Shown here: positions 1 to 8,883 of the stretch, piece after piece
Position numbering within the stretch: the stretch's first letter is position 1
How the letters are laid out: each line of letters opens with the position of its first letter
Source of the DNA: Burkholderia gladioli
GTDB lineage: Bacteria; Pseudomonadota; Gammaproteobacteria; Burkholderiales; Burkholderiaceae
Length of the DNA stretch: 64,000 nt
Direction: 5' to 3'
Assembly (NCBI RefSeq): GCF_000959725.1
Contig: NZ_CP009322.1
Location: forward strand, 3,162,001 to 3,226,000
Notes under the pieces: generated by a model
The model's database searches: none
Seen by the model: only the letters and a program-made list of their open reading frames with translations
What the model was told of the DNA's origin: nothing
Made by a program: the position numbers and the translations under genes

Positions 1-236
1 TTCAGCGCGATCAGGCATTGTCGGTACGACATCAGCAGCGCCGACATGCCGGCCGCCGCCGTCACGCCCCAGCACAGCGAGCCGCTGATCACGCCGGCCG
101 CCATCGCGAAGCCGGGCTTGCGGCCGTAATGCAGCGAGGTATTGGCGATCGACAGGTTGGCGGGGCCCGGCGACACCGTGCCGACCAGGTAGACGGCGAA
201 CGCGACGCCGAGATTCGAGAGCACTTCGACGGACAT
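1..236 (-). CDS. LysE/RhtB-family amino-acid exporter, N-terminal part (cut by window edge)
   Basis: Reading the minus strand from the ATG at 236 gives 78 residues with no stop before the window edge. The peptide starts MSVEVLSNLGVAFAVYLVGT and continues with SPGPANLSIA and a hydrophobic Ala/Gly-rich segment. The SPGP(A/N) motif after the first membrane helix is typical of LysE/RhtB translocators, inner-membrane exporters of amino acids such as lysine, homoserine or threonine. Only the first two helices are present, so the substrate cannot be assigned. No adjacent partner is seen on the upstream side. Confidence 0.75.
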   Translation of the reverse strand, partial: MSVEVLSNLGVAFAVYLVGTVSPGPANLSIANTSLHYGRKPGFAMAAGVISGSLCWGVTAAAGMSALLMSYRQCLIAL

Positions 237-565
237 GGTGACGATCCTGGGTCCTTGGGGGCACGTTGCCGGAATGGGAGGGGCCAAGCGGGCGGGCAAC
301 CCGCGCGCGGACGATTATCGCGCAGCCGGCAGGCAGCAACAGGGACGCTTCGATCGCGCCGGGCAGGCACTGTCATGCCGTTTCGGGCTGACACTTCGGC
401 GTCGTGCCGGTGCAAGCGCGCGCAAAGGAAACCGGGATCGGAACCGTGCGGCGCGGACCGACAAGCGCGGCGAACGAATCACGCCGGCTTTAAGCCGATT
501 CCATCGGCAATACGAATTCCGATTAAAAATCGAAATGCAGTATTGCCAAAATTGGTGACGCGCGC

Positions 566-636
566 ATAAAAAAGAGCGGCCGAAGCCGCTCAAGCGTGGA
601 CTCGTCTGTCTACCCACCAGAGTAAGGACGAGTGGA
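566..636 (-). ncRNA. Candidate small RNA with intrinsic terminator
   Basis: On the minus strand a 7-bp stem (ACTCGTC/GACGAGT, plus positions 600-606 and 627-633) is followed by a second 7-bp GC-rich stem with a UUCG tetraloop (574-591). A run of U (567-573) comes directly after, the layout of a Rho-independent terminator. A plausible sigma-70 promoter sits just upstream: TTCAAT at 665-670, 17 bases, GATAGT at 642-647. No open reading frame lies in the interval. I infer a short RNA of about 70 nt. It could instead be the 3' end of a longer minus-strand transcript. Confidence 0.4.
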
Positions 637-641
637 CGCAC

Positions 642-670
642 ACTATCATCTTTCCCAGTCGGCTATTGAA
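642..670 (-). promoter_or_regulatory. Putative promoter of the 566-636 small RNA
   Basis: The -35-like TTCAAT (665-670) and -10-like GATAGT (642-647) are separated by 17 bases. The match to consensus is moderate (3/6 and 4/6). Its value comes from lying directly before a two-hairpin, U-tract structure. Confidence 0.3.
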
Positions 671-856
671 CCGATTTGGTTAATTAATCATTGCAGGAAC
701 AAAATCAATCCCGGCGCGGGCCCTTCCTGCTCAAACCTTGGGCAGGATTGTTTCCGATTCCACGCGAAGCACGGCGACCCAAACGATCTCCATCGCGCAA
801 TTAATGCAAAATCGAGAATAATTCAAATAAGTTAACAAATCTTTCACCGTAATCGG

Positions 857-878
857 CTTGTATTGTTTTCGATACAAG
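857..878. promoter_or_regulatory. Inverted repeat upstream of the porin gene
   Basis: CTTGTAT and ATACAAG form perfect 7-bp arms with an 8-bp spacer, about 100 bases before the porin start. The surrounding 237-976 interval is AT-rich relative to the genes and holds no supported reading frame. The repeat may be an operator or part of the porin promoter; no regulator is identified. Confidence 0.35.
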
Positions 879-976
879 ACTGAATTTCGTTTTTGCCAAT
901 TAAATCTGTCTGGTTAGTCTCACGTCACTCCAAAACCACCACACGCAACAGCATCCACTACAGGAGATTGACCGAC

Positions 977-2140
977 ATGAAACGCACCGCATTGACGATG
1001 GTGTCGCTCGCCTCGCTGGCGGCGATGGGCTCGGCCCACGCGCAATCGAGCGTGACGCTGTACGGCCTGATCGACACGTCGCTCACCTATATCAATCACG
1101 CGGACGGCGCCAAGAACTCCTGGCTGCTCGGCAACAGCAGCGCCGGCAACCTGGCCGGTTCGCGCTGGGGCATCAAGGGCAGCGAGGACCTCGGCAGCGG
1201 CCTGAAGGCGATCTTCCAGTTGGAGAACGGCTTCAACCCGAGCACCGGCGGCCTCGGCCAGGGCGGCCGCGAGTTCGGCCGCCAGGCCTTCGTGGGCCTC
1301 GCCAGCGACCGCCTCGGCACGCTCACGCTGGGCCGCCAGTACGACCCGCTGATCGACCTGGTGCAGCCGATCACGGCCGACAACTACTTCGGCAGCGCCT
1401 TCGCGACGGCCGGCGACGTCGACAACTACGACAACAGCTTCCGGGTCGACAACGCGGTCAAGTACACCTCGCCGCTGTTCGCCGGCGTGCAGTTCGAGGC
1501 GATGTACTCGTTCGGCGGCGTGGCCGGCTCGACCGGCTCGAAGCAGTCGTACGCGGCAGCGCTGTCGTACAACGGTGGCCCGCTCAGCGTCGCCGGCGGC
1601 TACTACTACGCCACCAACACCGCGGCCGACCTCGGCCCGCGCTCGACCTGGTCGAGCACCTCGGACGGCACCTTCGACGGCCCGATCAACCTCGGCTACC
1701 AGACCGCGCACTCGATCGGCATCGCCCGCATCGCCGGCCAGTACGTGTGGGGCGCCTTCACCTTCGGCGGCGGCTACAGCAATGCGCAGTACCGTCGCGA
1801 CGGCTCCTCGCTGTTCGGCCAGAACGAGCGCTACAACACCGGCCAGGGCTTCCTGAACTACCAGGCCACCGCGGCCCTGCTGCTGGGCGTCGGCTACAGC
1901 TACACCAAGGCCAGCGGCGACACCTCGGCCACCTACCACCAGGCCTCGCTGGGCGCCGACTACACGCTGTCCAAGCGCACCGACATCTACATGACGGCCG
2001 CCTACCAGCACGCCAGCGGCACCACGCGCGACAGCGTGACGGGCAACGTGGTCGCGGCCCAAGCGTCGATCGGCTCGTACGGCTATGCCGGCACGAACTC
2101 GCAGACGATGGTCAACCTCGGCCTGCGCCACCGCTTCTAA
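977..2140 (+). CDS. General porin, Gram-negative Porin_4/OmpC-like
   Basis: This encodes 387 residues, the usual size for Burkholderia trimeric outer-membrane porins. The ATG at 977 is chosen over the upstream in-frame ATG because AGGAG lies at 962-966 and because it gives a clean signal peptide (MKRTALTMVSLASLAAMGSAHA, cut before QSSVTLYG). QSSVTLYGLIDTSLTY is the family's first strand, and the chain ends in RHRF with the terminal Phe needed for BAM insertion. Alternating Gly/Tyr-rich strands fill the middle. It allows diffusion of small hydrophilic solutes. It appears to be a single-gene unit, with a hairpin terminator 50 bases downstream. Porin class is certain; pore selectivity is not. 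Confidence 0.93.
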   Translation: MKRTALTMVSLASLAAMGSAHAQSSVTLYGLIDTSLTYINHADGAKNSWLLGNSSAGNLAGSRWGIKGSEDLGSGLKAIFQLENGFNPSTGGLGQGGREFGRQAFVGLASDRLGTLTLGRQYDPLIDLVQPITADNYFGSAFATAGDVDNYDNSFRVDNAVKYTSPLFAGVQFEAMYSFGGVAGSTGSKQSYAAALSYNGGPLSVAGGYYYATNTAADLGPRSTWSSTSDGTFDGPINLGYQTAHSIGIARIAGQYVWGAFTFGGGYSNAQYRRDGSSLFGQNERYNTGQGFLNYQATAALLLGVGYSYTKASGDTSATYHQASLGADYTLSKRTDIYMTAAYQHASGTTRDSVTGNVVAAQASIGSYGYAGTNSQTMVNLGLRHRF

Positions 2141-2188
2141 GCAGCCCCCGCCAAGGCGGTTCTCCCGAACCGCTGCGCGCACAGTGCG

Positions 2189-2212
2189 AAGGCCGCCCTC
2201 GGGCGGCCTTTG
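2189..2212 (+). terminator. Intrinsic terminator of the porin gene
   Basis: AAGGCCGCC (2189-2197) pairs with GGCGGCCTT (2202-2210) around a CTCG loop, followed by TGTTC. It lies about 50 bases after the porin stop and before the convergent peptidase gene. Confidence 0.75.
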
Positions 2213-2238
2213 TTCATTGCGGCGACGTGCTTCCTCGC

Positions 2239-4107
2239 TCAGATCCCGCCGTCGAGGATGCGCCGGTAGAACGCGTGCTCGGCCTCGAGCGAATGCGCCT
2301 GGTTCACCGCGCGCCGGAAGCCGTGGCGCTCGTCGGCGTAGTAGTGCACCTCGTTCGGCACGCCGTTCGCGTCGAGCGCCTCGGCCATGCTGCGCGTCTG
2401 GTCGGGCGTGACCACCGCGTCGAGCTCGCCCTGGAAGAACACCACCGGCGCACGGATCTGGTCGGCATGGACCAGCGGCGTGCGCGCCAGGTAGCGCTCG
2501 CGATCGGCCACCGGATCGCCGATCAGCCAGCGCAGGTAGCGCGCCTCGAACTTGTGCGTATGCGCGTCGAGCTGCAGGGGATCGCTCACGCCATACAGGC
2601 TCGCGCCGCCGCGGAACACGTCGCGGAACGCCAGCGCGCAGAGCGCCGTGTAGCCGCCCGCGCTGCCGCCGCGGATGAAGGCGCGCCGCGCGTCCACCAG
2701 GCCCTGCGCCGCCAGGTGCTCGACCAGCGCGCAGGCATCGTCGACGTCGGCCACGCCCCAGGTCAGGTGCAGCGCCTGGCGGAACGCGCGGCCGTAGCCG
2801 CTGCTGCCGCGGTAGTTGAGCAGCGCGATCGCGAAGCCGCGCTGCACCCAGTATTCGAAACGCGGGCTGAACACGGGATGGCTGACCGAGGTCGGGCCGC
2901 CGTGCACGAACACCACCACCGGCGGCGGCTCGGCGGGCGCGCCGTCGCTCGCCGCCTGCTCCGCGGCGGGCAGGTAGAGGTAGCCATGGGCGTCGCGATC
3001 GCCGCTGCGAAAGCGCAGCGGCAGCGGCTGCGTGATCCGCTCGACCGGCACCAGCGGCGCGACCTCGCGCAATACCTCGACACGACGATCGCGCCGGTCG
3101 ATCGCGAGGATCGCGGCCGGGCATTCGGGCGAGGCGGCGAGGCAGTAGCAATGCGTCTCGTCGGCGGCCAGTTGCTGGAACAGGCTGTATTCCGGCGCGA
3201 TCCGCGTCAGCGTGCCGTCGGCCGCGCGCAGGCCGAGCCGGCCCCAGCCCTCGTCGAACCAGGTCGTGAACAGTTCGCCGCCCGCCAGCGGCAGCCAGCT
3301 CGACGCGCCGAGCTGCCAGGGCGCGCCCGCGTGATCGCCGGCCTCGGCCGGCAGCGCCACCAGGCGCTCGCCCTCCAGCCGCCACGGCTGCCAGAAGCCG
3401 GCGCGATCGCTCAGGCAGACCAGCCGGCCCTCGGCGTCGAAGCCGGGCTGCTGCAGGGCTTCGTCGTCGCCCTCGCCCGCGAGGGTCCGTTCGTCGAGCA
3501 CGCCGCCCTCGGCCGCGTAGCGCCGCAGCTTGAGGCGCGTGGCGGTCCAGGGCTGATGCGGATGCTGCCATTCGATCCAGGCCAGTTGCCGGCCGTCGGC
3601 GCTCAGCACCGGCGCGGCGTAGAAATCGGCGCCCTCGGCCAGCAGCTCGCGCGAGCCGTCGTGCAGGCCGATCGAGACCAGCCGATGCGTGTCGCCCTCC
3701 TCCTCGACGGCGAGGATCCGCCCGCGCGCGTGACGCAGCGCGCCGTAGCGCAAGCCTTCCGCCGTGAGCGGCTCGGGCGCGGCCAGGCTGCCGGGCGCGA
3801 AGCGGTAGATGCGCTGGTCGCGCTCGTTGACGAACACCACCTGCTCGCCGGCCAGGCAGAACGCGCCGCCGCCATATTCGTAGACGCGGCCGCGCGCGCT
3901 GAAACCGTCGGGGCTGACGGCCTCGATCACGCCGTCGCGCGCGCGCCAGATCCGGCACATCGCGTCGGCCGGGTCGTACTCGGTCCAGAACACGCCGGCC
4001 GGGCCGGCCTGCAGTTCGACGAAGTCACGGCCGGCGGCCACGGCCTCGTCGGCGGTGAGACGCGCACGCGGCGCGTCATGGCTTGAGTCGGCGGGATTCC
4101 TTGACAT
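2239..4107 (-). CDS. S9-family (prolyl oligopeptidase-type) serine peptidase of the PQQ cluster
   Basis: The 622-residue protein has an N-terminal beta-propeller-like half and a C-terminal alpha/beta-hydrolase domain. The oxyanion motif is VFVHGGP. The catalytic triad is readable as Ser482 in GGSAGGY, Asp563 in [12 protein letters not shown] and His595 in DERHGF. It has no signal peptide, so it is probably cytoplasmic. The start lies 32 bases inside the end of pqqE, indicating co-transcription. Peptidases of this type occur next to PQQ genes in several proteobacteria (called pqqM in some Pseudomonas) and may trim the crosslinked PqqA peptide. No M16-type PqqF or PqqG lies in this window, so this enzyme is a candidate for that step; the role is inferred. 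Confidence 0.85.
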   Translation of the reverse strand: MSRNPADSSHDAPRARLTADEAVAAGRDFVELQAGPAGVFWTEYDPADAMCRIWRARDGVIEAVSPDGFSARGRVYEYGGGAFCLAGEQVVFVNERDQRIYRFAPGSLAAPEPLTAEGLRYGALRHARGRILAVEEEGDTHRLVSIGLHDGSRELLAEGADFYAAPVLSADGRQLAWIEWQHPHQPWTATRLKLRRYAAEGGVLDERTLAGEGDDEALQQPGFDAEGRLVCLSDRAGFWQPWRLEGERLVALPAEAGDHAGAPWQLGASSWLPLAGGELFTTWFDEGWGRLGLRAADGTLTRIAPEYSLFQQLAADETHCYCLAASPECPAAILAIDRRDRRVEVLREVAPLVPVERITQPLPLRFRSGDRDAHGYLYLPAAEQAASDGAPAEPPPVVVFVHGGPTSVSHPVFSPRFEYWVQRGFAIALLNYRGSSGYGRAFRQALHLTWGVADVDDACALVEHLAAQGLVDARRAFIRGGSAGGYTALCALAFRDVFRGGASLYGVSDPLQLDAHTHKFEARYLRWLIGDPVADRERYLARTPLVHADQIRAPVVFFQGELDAVVTPDQTRSMAEALDANGVPNEVHYYADERHGFRRAVNQAHSLEAEHAFYRRILDGGI

Positions 4108-5272
4108 TGCGGAAGATCAGCGGATGGGAGGTGGTCGGCCGGGGCTGCACGGCTTCGTCGCGCGCGCGCAGGATCACCGGGTGATAAGGCGACTTGCCGC
4201 AAACCGGGTCCGCGTTCGCGGCATCGCCGGTCAGCATGTAGGCTTGGCAGCGGCAGCCGCCGAAATCCTTCTGCTTCTCGTCGCAGGAGCGGCAGGGCTC
4301 GGGCATCCAGTCCTCGCCGCGGAAGCGGTTGAAGCCGAACGAGTCGTACCAGATGTGGCGCAGGTCGTGCTCGCGCACGTTCGGGAACGCGATCGGCAAC
4401 TGCCGCGCGCCGTGGCAGGGCAGCGCCGTGCCGTCGGGCGTGACAGTCAGGAAGATGCTGCCCCAGCCGCTCATGCAGGCCTTGGGCCGTTCCTCGTAGT
4501 AATCGGGCGTGACGAAGATCAGCTTGCAGGGATGGTTTTGCGCGGCCAGCTTCTCGCGGTAGTCGTTGGTGATGCGCTCGGCCCGCGCGAGCTGCTCGCG
4601 GGTGGGCAGCAGCGCCTCGCGGTTCAGGTAGGCCCAGCCGTAGAACTGGCAGGTCGCCAGCTCGACGAAATCCGCCTCGAGCGCGATGCACAGCTCGATG
4701 ATGCGGTCGATGTGATCGATGTTGTAGCGGTGCGTGACGAAGTTCAGCACCATCGGATAACCATGCGCCTTCACCGCGCGCGCCATCGCCAGCTTGTGCG
4801 CGAAGGCCTTGTCCGAGCCCGCCAGCATGTTGTTGACCTGCTCGTCGCTGGACTGGAAGCTGATCTGGATGTGATCGAGCCCGGCGCGCTCGAAGGCGTC
4901 GAGCTTGGCTTCGTCCAGGCCGATCCCGGAGGTGATCAGGTTGGTGTAGTAGCCGAGCCGACGCGCCTCGGCGATCAGCTCGGGCAGGTCGGGGCGCACC
5001 AGCGGTTCGCCGCCCGAGAAGCCGATCTGCGCGGCGCCCATCGCGCGCGCCTCGCCCATCACGCGCACCCAGTCGGCGGTGCCCAGTTCCTCGCCCTGCC
5101 GCGCGAAGTCGAGCGGGTTGGAGCAATACGGGCACTGCAGCGGGCAGCGATAGGTCACTTCCGCGAGCAGCCACAACGGCAGCCCGACGGGCGCGGCCGG
5201 GGCCGGCGATGCCGCCGGGCTGGCCTGCGTGTCGGCCGCCACGGCCGCCGCGCTGTCGATGACCTCGTTCAT
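4076..5272 (-). CDS. pqqE: PqqE, radical SAM enzyme crosslinking Glu and Tyr of PqqA
   Basis: The 398-residue protein carries the radical SAM motif RCPLQCPYC (Cys43, Cys47, Cys50), followed by a GGEP-type segment (FSGGEPL). The C-terminal SPASM region is rich in cysteine ([27 protein letters not shown]). In the PQQ pathway PqqE forms the carbon-carbon bond between the conserved Glu and Tyr of PqqA, with PqqD presenting the peptide. The first 30 residues are an Ala/Pro-rich extension before the usual beginning. The gene touches the pqqD stop, so the two are translated from one mRNA. Confidence 0.97.
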   Translation of the reverse strand: MNEVIDSAAAVAADTQASPAASPAPAAPVGLPLWLLAEVTYRCPLQCPYCSNPLDFARQGEELGTADWVRVMGEARAMGAAQIGFSGGEPLVRPDLPELIAEARRLGYYTNLITSGIGLDEAKLDAFERAGLDHIQISFQSSDEQVNNMLAGSDKAFAHKLAMARAVKAHGYPMVLNFVTHRYNIDHIDRIIELCIALEADFVELATCQFYGWAYLNREALLPTREQLARAERITNDYREKLAAQNHPCKLIFVTPDYYEERPKACMSGWGSIFLTVTPDGTALPCHGARQLPIAFPNVREHDLRHIWYDSFGFNRFRGEDWMPEPCRSCDEKQKDFGGCRCQAYMLTGDAANADPVCGKSPYHPVILRARDEAVQPRPTTSHPLIFRNVKESRRLKP

Positions 5273-5547
5273 CAGGCCAGCTCGATCCAGTGCTTGTCGA
5301 GCGCGACCAGCATGAACTGCTCGACGTCCTCGCCGAGCTCGGGCACGCCCGGGAACTGCGCGTCGAGTTCGGCGACGATGGCCGCCACGCTGCGCTGGCC
5401 GTCGATCAGCGCGCCGATCGCGGCCGCGCTTTCATTCAGCTTGATCATGCCTTCGGGATAGAGCAGCACGTGCGCGTCCTGCGCCGGCTCGAACTGGAAG
5501 CGATAACCGCGGCGCCAGGCCGGCGTGCGTTGTCGGTCGAAACTCAT
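5272..5547 (-). CDS. pqqD: PqqD, PqqA peptide chaperone
   Basis: This 91-residue protein ([20 protein letters not shown]...) has the family features [24 protein letters not shown] and a winged-helix RiPP recognition fold. The ATG at 5547 overlaps the pqqC stop (ATGA), and the stop overlaps the pqqE start. PqqD binds PqqA and delivers it to PqqE. Size and sequence are typical. Confidence 0.96.
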   Translation of the reverse strand: MSFDRQRTPAWRRGYRFQFEPAQDAHVLLYPEGMIKLNESAAAIGALIDGQRSVAAIVAELDAQFPGVPELGEDVEQFMLVALDKHWIELA

Positions 5548-6308
5548 AGCGCGATTCCCTTGTGCCAGACGCGATCGGCGGTGACGGTGTGATAGGGCGG
5601 ACGATTCAGCTCGTAGGCCATCGACATGGCATCGAGCATGGTCCACAGGATGTCGAGCTTGAACTGCAGGATCTCCAGCATACGCTGCTGCGATTCGAAC
5701 GTCGTGTAGTGCTGGAGCGTGATCTGCAGGCCGTGCTCGACGTCGCGGCGGGCCTGGCCCAGCCGCGAGCGGAAGTATTCGTAGCCGCTCGGGTCGATCC
5801 ACGGATAGTGGCGCGGCCAGGTATCGAGCCGCGATTGATGGATCTGCGGCGCGAACAGCTCGGTCAGCGAGCTGCTGGCCGCTTCCTGCCAGCTCGCGCG
5901 GCGCGCGAAGTTGACATAGGCGTCGACAGCAAAACGCACGCCCGGCAGCACCAGCTCCTGCGAGCGCAATTGATCGGGATCGAGCCCGACGGCCTGGCCC
6001 AGGCGCAGCCAGGCCTCGATGCCGCCGTCCTCGCCGGGCGCGCCGTCGTGGTCGAGCAGGCGCTGGATCCACTGGCGGCGCACTTCGCGATCGGGACAGT
6101 TGGCGAGGATCGCCGCGTCCTTCATCGGGATGTTGACCTGGTAGTAGAAGCGGTTGGCCACCCAGCCCTGGATCTGCTCGCGCGTGGCGCGGCCCTCGTA
6201 CATCGCGACGTGATACGGATGATGGATATGGTAGTAGGCGCCTTTGGCGCGCAATGCCTGCTCGAACTGCTCGGGGCTCAGGGCGGTCTGGCTCATGATG
6301 GCTTGCAT
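5544..6308 (-). CDS. pqqC: PqqC, pyrroloquinoline-quinone synthase
   Basis: The protein has 254 residues, normal for the family. It contains the characteristic [34 protein letters not shown] and [11 protein letters not shown] segments of the helical-bundle oxidase. PqqC catalyses the last ring closure and eight-electron oxidation to PQQ without metal. An alternative ATG at 6296 would remove four residues; neither has a strong ribosome-binding site. It lies 96 bases after pqqB. Confidence 0.97.
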   Translation of the reverse strand: MQAIMSQTALSPEQFEQALRAKGAYYHIHHPYHVAMYEGRATREQIQGWVANRFYYQVNIPMKDAAILANCPDREVRRQWIQRLLDHDGAPGEDGGIEAWLRLGQAVGLDPDQLRSQELVLPGVRFAVDAYVNFARRASWQEAASSSLTELFAPQIHQSRLDTWPRHYPWIDPSGYEYFRSRLGQARRDVEHGLQITLQHYTTFESQQRMLEILQFKLDILWTMLDAMSMAYELNRPPYHTVTADRVWHKGIAL

Positions 6309-6404
6309 TCCGGTTTCGATACGGGCGGGCCCGCGGAAGTGGCTCGGGAAAACGCTGCGCCGCGGCGGCCGGCAAACCCGCGCCGCGCGCCGCCGCGACG
6401 GCGT

Positions 6405-7316
6405 TCAGAGATCGATCCGCATGCCGTCGAACGCGACCTCGACCTGCCGGCGCGCGAGTTCCGCGCGCTCGGGCGACCGCTCGTCGAGGATCGGGTTGGT
6501 GTTGTTGATGTGGGTGAGGATCTTGCGCTGCGCGGGGAAGCGCTCGAGCACCTCGAGCATGCCGCCGGGGCCGCTTTGCGCCAGGTGGCCCATCTGGCGG
6601 CCGGTGCGCGTGCCCACGCCGCGCCGCTGCATCTCGTCGTCGTGCCAGAGCGTGCCGTCCAGCAGCAGGCAATCGGCCTGCGCCATGCGCGAGGCCAGCG
6701 CCTCGTCGACGGCGCCCAGGCCCGGCGCGTAGAACAGCTTGCCGCCGCTGCGCGCGTCCTCGATCACCAACCCGATGTTGTCGCCGGGATGCGGATCGTG
6801 ACGATGCGGCGAATACGGCGGCGCCGCGCTTTGCAGCACGAAGGGCGTGAAGCGCAGGTTCGGGCAGGCGGCGATCGTGAAGGCGCGATCCGGCTCGACC
6901 GGGTTCCAGCGCAGCCCGCCGTTCCAGTGCGAGAGCATGGTGAACAGCGGAAAGCCGGTGCTGAGGTCCTCGTGGACCATGTCGGTGCACCAGACGTCGA
7001 GCGGGCAGCCCTCGCGCAGGCTCAGCAGGCCCGTGGTGTGATCGATCTGGCTGTCCATCAGCACGATCGCGGCGATGCCGGTGTCGCGCAGCGCGCGGCC
7101 CGGCTGGAACGGCGCGAACTGCTGGAGCTGGGCGCGGATGTCGGGCGAGGCGTTGCAGAGCACCCAGGAGACGCCGTCGTCGGAGATCGCGATCGACGAT
7201 TGGGTGCGCGCCTTGGCCTCGACGCTGCCGTCACGGAAGCCGGCGCAGTTCGCGCAGTTGCAGTTCCATTGCGGAAAGCCGCCGCCGGCCGCGGAGCCGA
7301 GGATCTGTATGTGCAT
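6405..7316 (-). CDS. pqqB: PqqB, metallo-beta-lactamase-fold PQQ biosynthesis protein
   Basis: The product is 303 residues from the ATG at 7316. The longer in-frame extension to 7367 is rejected because the family begins [19 protein letters not shown], as here. The segments [18 protein letters not shown] and [11 protein letters not shown] are typical of PqqB. The enzyme is thought to hydroxylate the tyrosine-derived ring during PQQ assembly. The next gene upstream is pqqA, 107 bases away. Confidence 0.96.
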   Translation of the reverse strand: MHIQILGSAAGGGFPQWNCNCANCAGFRDGSVEAKARTQSSIAISDDGVSWVLCNASPDIRAQLQQFAPFQPGRALRDTGIAAIVLMDSQIDHTTGLLSLREGCPLDVWCTDMVHEDLSTGFPLFTMLSHWNGGLRWNPVEPDRAFTIAACPNLRFTPFVLQSAAPPYSPHRHDPHPGDNIGLVIEDARSGGKLFYAPGLGAVDEALASRMAQADCLLLDGTLWHDDEMQRRGVGTRTGRQMGHLAQSGPGGMLEVLERFPAQRKILTHINNTNPILDERSPERAELARRQVEVAFDGMRIDL

Positions 7317-7423
7317 GCCTGAATTCGGTGAGGAGCCGGCCGCCGCGAGCGGGCGACGGCCGGCCACAAGAAAAATAGCCCCGGCGAACCGAGGCTAGAT
7401 ATGGCCTTGGGAGGGGCTTCGAA

Positions 7424-7501
7424 TCAACGATTCGAGATGTACATCGTGATTTCGAAACCGAGGCGCAGGTCGGTGTAGGCAGGCTTGATCCACTTGGACA
7501 T
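7424..7501 (-). CDS. pqqA: PqqA, precursor peptide of PQQ
   Basis: A 25-residue peptide ([20 protein letters not shown] then YISNR) contains the conserved GFE-x3-Y core. Glu17 and Tyr21 are the residues that become PQQ. GGAG lies eight bases before the ATG at 7501. A longer in-frame ORF extends upstream, but the small peptide is the family form. It is the first gene of the pqqABCDE-peptidase operon. Confidence 0.96.
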   Translation of the reverse strand: MSKWIKPAYTDLRLGFEITMYISNR

Positions 7502-7566
7502 GGCAGATTCTCCATTCGGGCGATACGGACAGCCCGGCGCGAGGCCGGGCACGGGAAGACCGAGGA

Positions 7567-7610
7567 ACAAAAAAACGCGCTCGCGGCGAACACCGCGCGG
7601 TCGCGTTTTT
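7567..7610 (-). terminator. Terminator-like hairpin in the pqqA leader (possible attenuator)
   Basis: AAAAACGCG (7571-7579) pairs with CGCGTTTTT (7602-7610), with an inner CGCGG/CCGCG stem (7582-7586, 7593-7597). On the minus strand a run of seven U follows (7569-7575). It sits about 65 bases before the pqqA start. With a promoter candidate upstream at 7633-7660, the structure would be inside the pqq leader and could attenuate transcription. If the promoter is closer to pqqA, it would simply insulate the operon. The T run on the other side also allows plus-strand termination. Confidence 0.55.
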
Positions 7611-7632
7611 ATCCCGGAAAGGTCCGAGGGCA

Positions 7633-7660
7633 ATCCTACCACTTTGTACGGTCTGACGAA
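7633..7660 (-). promoter_or_regulatory. Weak promoter candidate for the pqq operon
   Basis: On minus, TTCGTC (7655-7660) and TAGGAT (7633-7638) are spaced by 16 bases. The -10 matches 4/6 and the -35 is poor. No better pair was found between 7502 and 7828. That stretch otherwise holds only the two hairpins described separately and no supported gene. Confidence 0.25.
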
Positions 7661-7710
7661 TTCCGGCGCCCGGCGCGCGATCCGGCCCCGCTGTCGGCCC
7701 TGTCGCGCGC

Positions 7711-7740
7711 GGCTCCGGTTCGCAGCGGCGAACCGGAGCC
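7711..7740 (-). terminator. 13-bp perfect stem downstream of the oxidoreductase gene
   Basis: GGCTCCGGTTCGC (7711-7723) and its complement (7728-7740) flank an AGCG loop, a very stable hairpin. It lies about 90 bases past the stop of the minus-strand oxidoreductase. There is no U-tract, so it may act as a 3'-end stabiliser or Rho-assisted terminator. Confidence 0.45.
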
Positions 7741-7828
7741 CATCACGTCCGGGACAACGCCGGCAGCGAGGCGGGCGCCGGTCGGATAGACCGTTAGTTG
7801 CGCATCAATATCGAAGCCATGCCGATGA

Positions 7829-8839
7829 TTAAGCCACCGGCACGAGATCCTCGTCGCCCATCGTCAGGATGATCTTGCCGACGTTGGCCGCGCTTTCCAT
7901 CCGGCGATGCGCGTCGGCCGCGCGCGCCAGCGGGAAGGTGCTGTCGACCACCGGCTCCAGGCTCGCGCCGCCCGAGAAACGTTCGAGCCAGTGCTCGCGG
8001 AAGCGCCGCACCATCGCATGCTTCTCGGCCTGCGGCCGCGATTTCATCACCGTGCCGAGGATCTGCAGATGGCGGTACAGGATCCGCTCCAGCTCGACGC
8101 CGACCTTGCCGCCGCCGCCGAGGATGCCGACCTGCACCAGCCGGCCGCCATGGGCCAGCGCCCCAAGGTTGCGCTCGAAATACGGCGCGCCGATGAAGTC
8201 GATCACCACGTCGACGCCGCGCCCCTCGGTGGTCCGCGCGATCACCTCGCCGAAATCCTCGGCGCGGTAGTCGATCGCGTGATCGGCACCGAGCTGCACG
8301 ACGCGTTCGAGCTTCTGCGCGTCGGCCGTCGCGAAAATCCTCGCGCCGCTCGCGTAGGCCAGTTGCACGGCCGCCGAGCCCACGCCGCCCGCTGCCGCGT
8401 GGATCAGCACCGAATCGCCGCGTTGCAGCCGGCCCAGGTGGATCAGCGCCTCGTGCGCGGTGACGAACACCTCGGGGATCGCGGCCGCGTGCACGTCGTC
8501 GAGCGCGGCCGGCACCGGCATCGCCATCCGGTAGTCGATGCGCGCGATCTCGGCGTAGGCGCCGCCGCCCACCACGCCCATCACGCGATCGCCGACGCGA
8601 TAGCCGCTCGTTTGCTCGCCGACGGCGATCACCTCGCCGGCGATCTCCAGCCCCATCAGCGTCGAATCGCCGAAGTCGGGCCGGCCGTAGCCGCCGCGCC
8701 GATGGGTGAGATCGGCGCGGTTGACGCCGGCCGCGCGCACGCGCACCAGCAGGTCGGTCGCGCGCAGTTCGGGCGCCGGCACCTCGTCGAGTCGCAGCAC
8801 CTCGGCGTCGCCGAATTCCTTGAAGACAATCGCTTTCAT
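7829..8839 (-). CDS. Zinc-independent quinone oxidoreductase (MDR superfamily, PIG3-like)
   Basis: The 336-residue enzyme has the GroES-like N-terminal half (MKAIVFKEFGDAEVLRLDEV) and a Rossmann nucleotide site seen as AAAGGVGSAAVQLA around residue 150. No structural zinc cysteine cluster is present, which places it with NADPH-dependent quinone reductases of the TP53I3/PIG3 type. GGGAAA lies upstream of the ATG at 8839. The aldehyde dehydrogenase gene ends 44 bases upstream on the same strand, so both probably form one unit controlled by the divergent LysR gene. The substrate is unknown. Confidence 0.85.
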   Translation of the reverse strand: MKAIVFKEFGDAEVLRLDEVPAPELRATDLLVRVRAAGVNRADLTHRRGGYGRPDFGDSTLMGLEIAGEVIAVGEQTSGYRVGDRVMGVVGGGAYAEIARIDYRMAMPVPAALDDVHAAAIPEVFVTAHEALIHLGRLQRGDSVLIHAAAGGVGSAAVQLAYASGARIFATADAQKLERVVQLGADHAIDYRAEDFGEVIARTTEGRGVDVVIDFIGAPYFERNLGALAHGGRLVQVGILGGGGKVGVELERILYRHLQILGTVMKSRPQAEKHAMVRRFREHWLERFSGGASLEPVVDSTFPLARAADAHRRMESAANVGKIILTMGDEDLVPVA

Positions 8840-8883
8840 GATCGGATTTCCCGGTTCGATGGTTGAAGGCTTACGCGGGCCGC

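Noticed and set aside
920..3958. 1012-codon open frame on minus across the porin and peptidase genes
   Set aside because: It is an Arg/Ala/Gly-rich shadow frame typical of GC-rich DNA, antisense to the porin and in another frame of the peptidase, with no domain.
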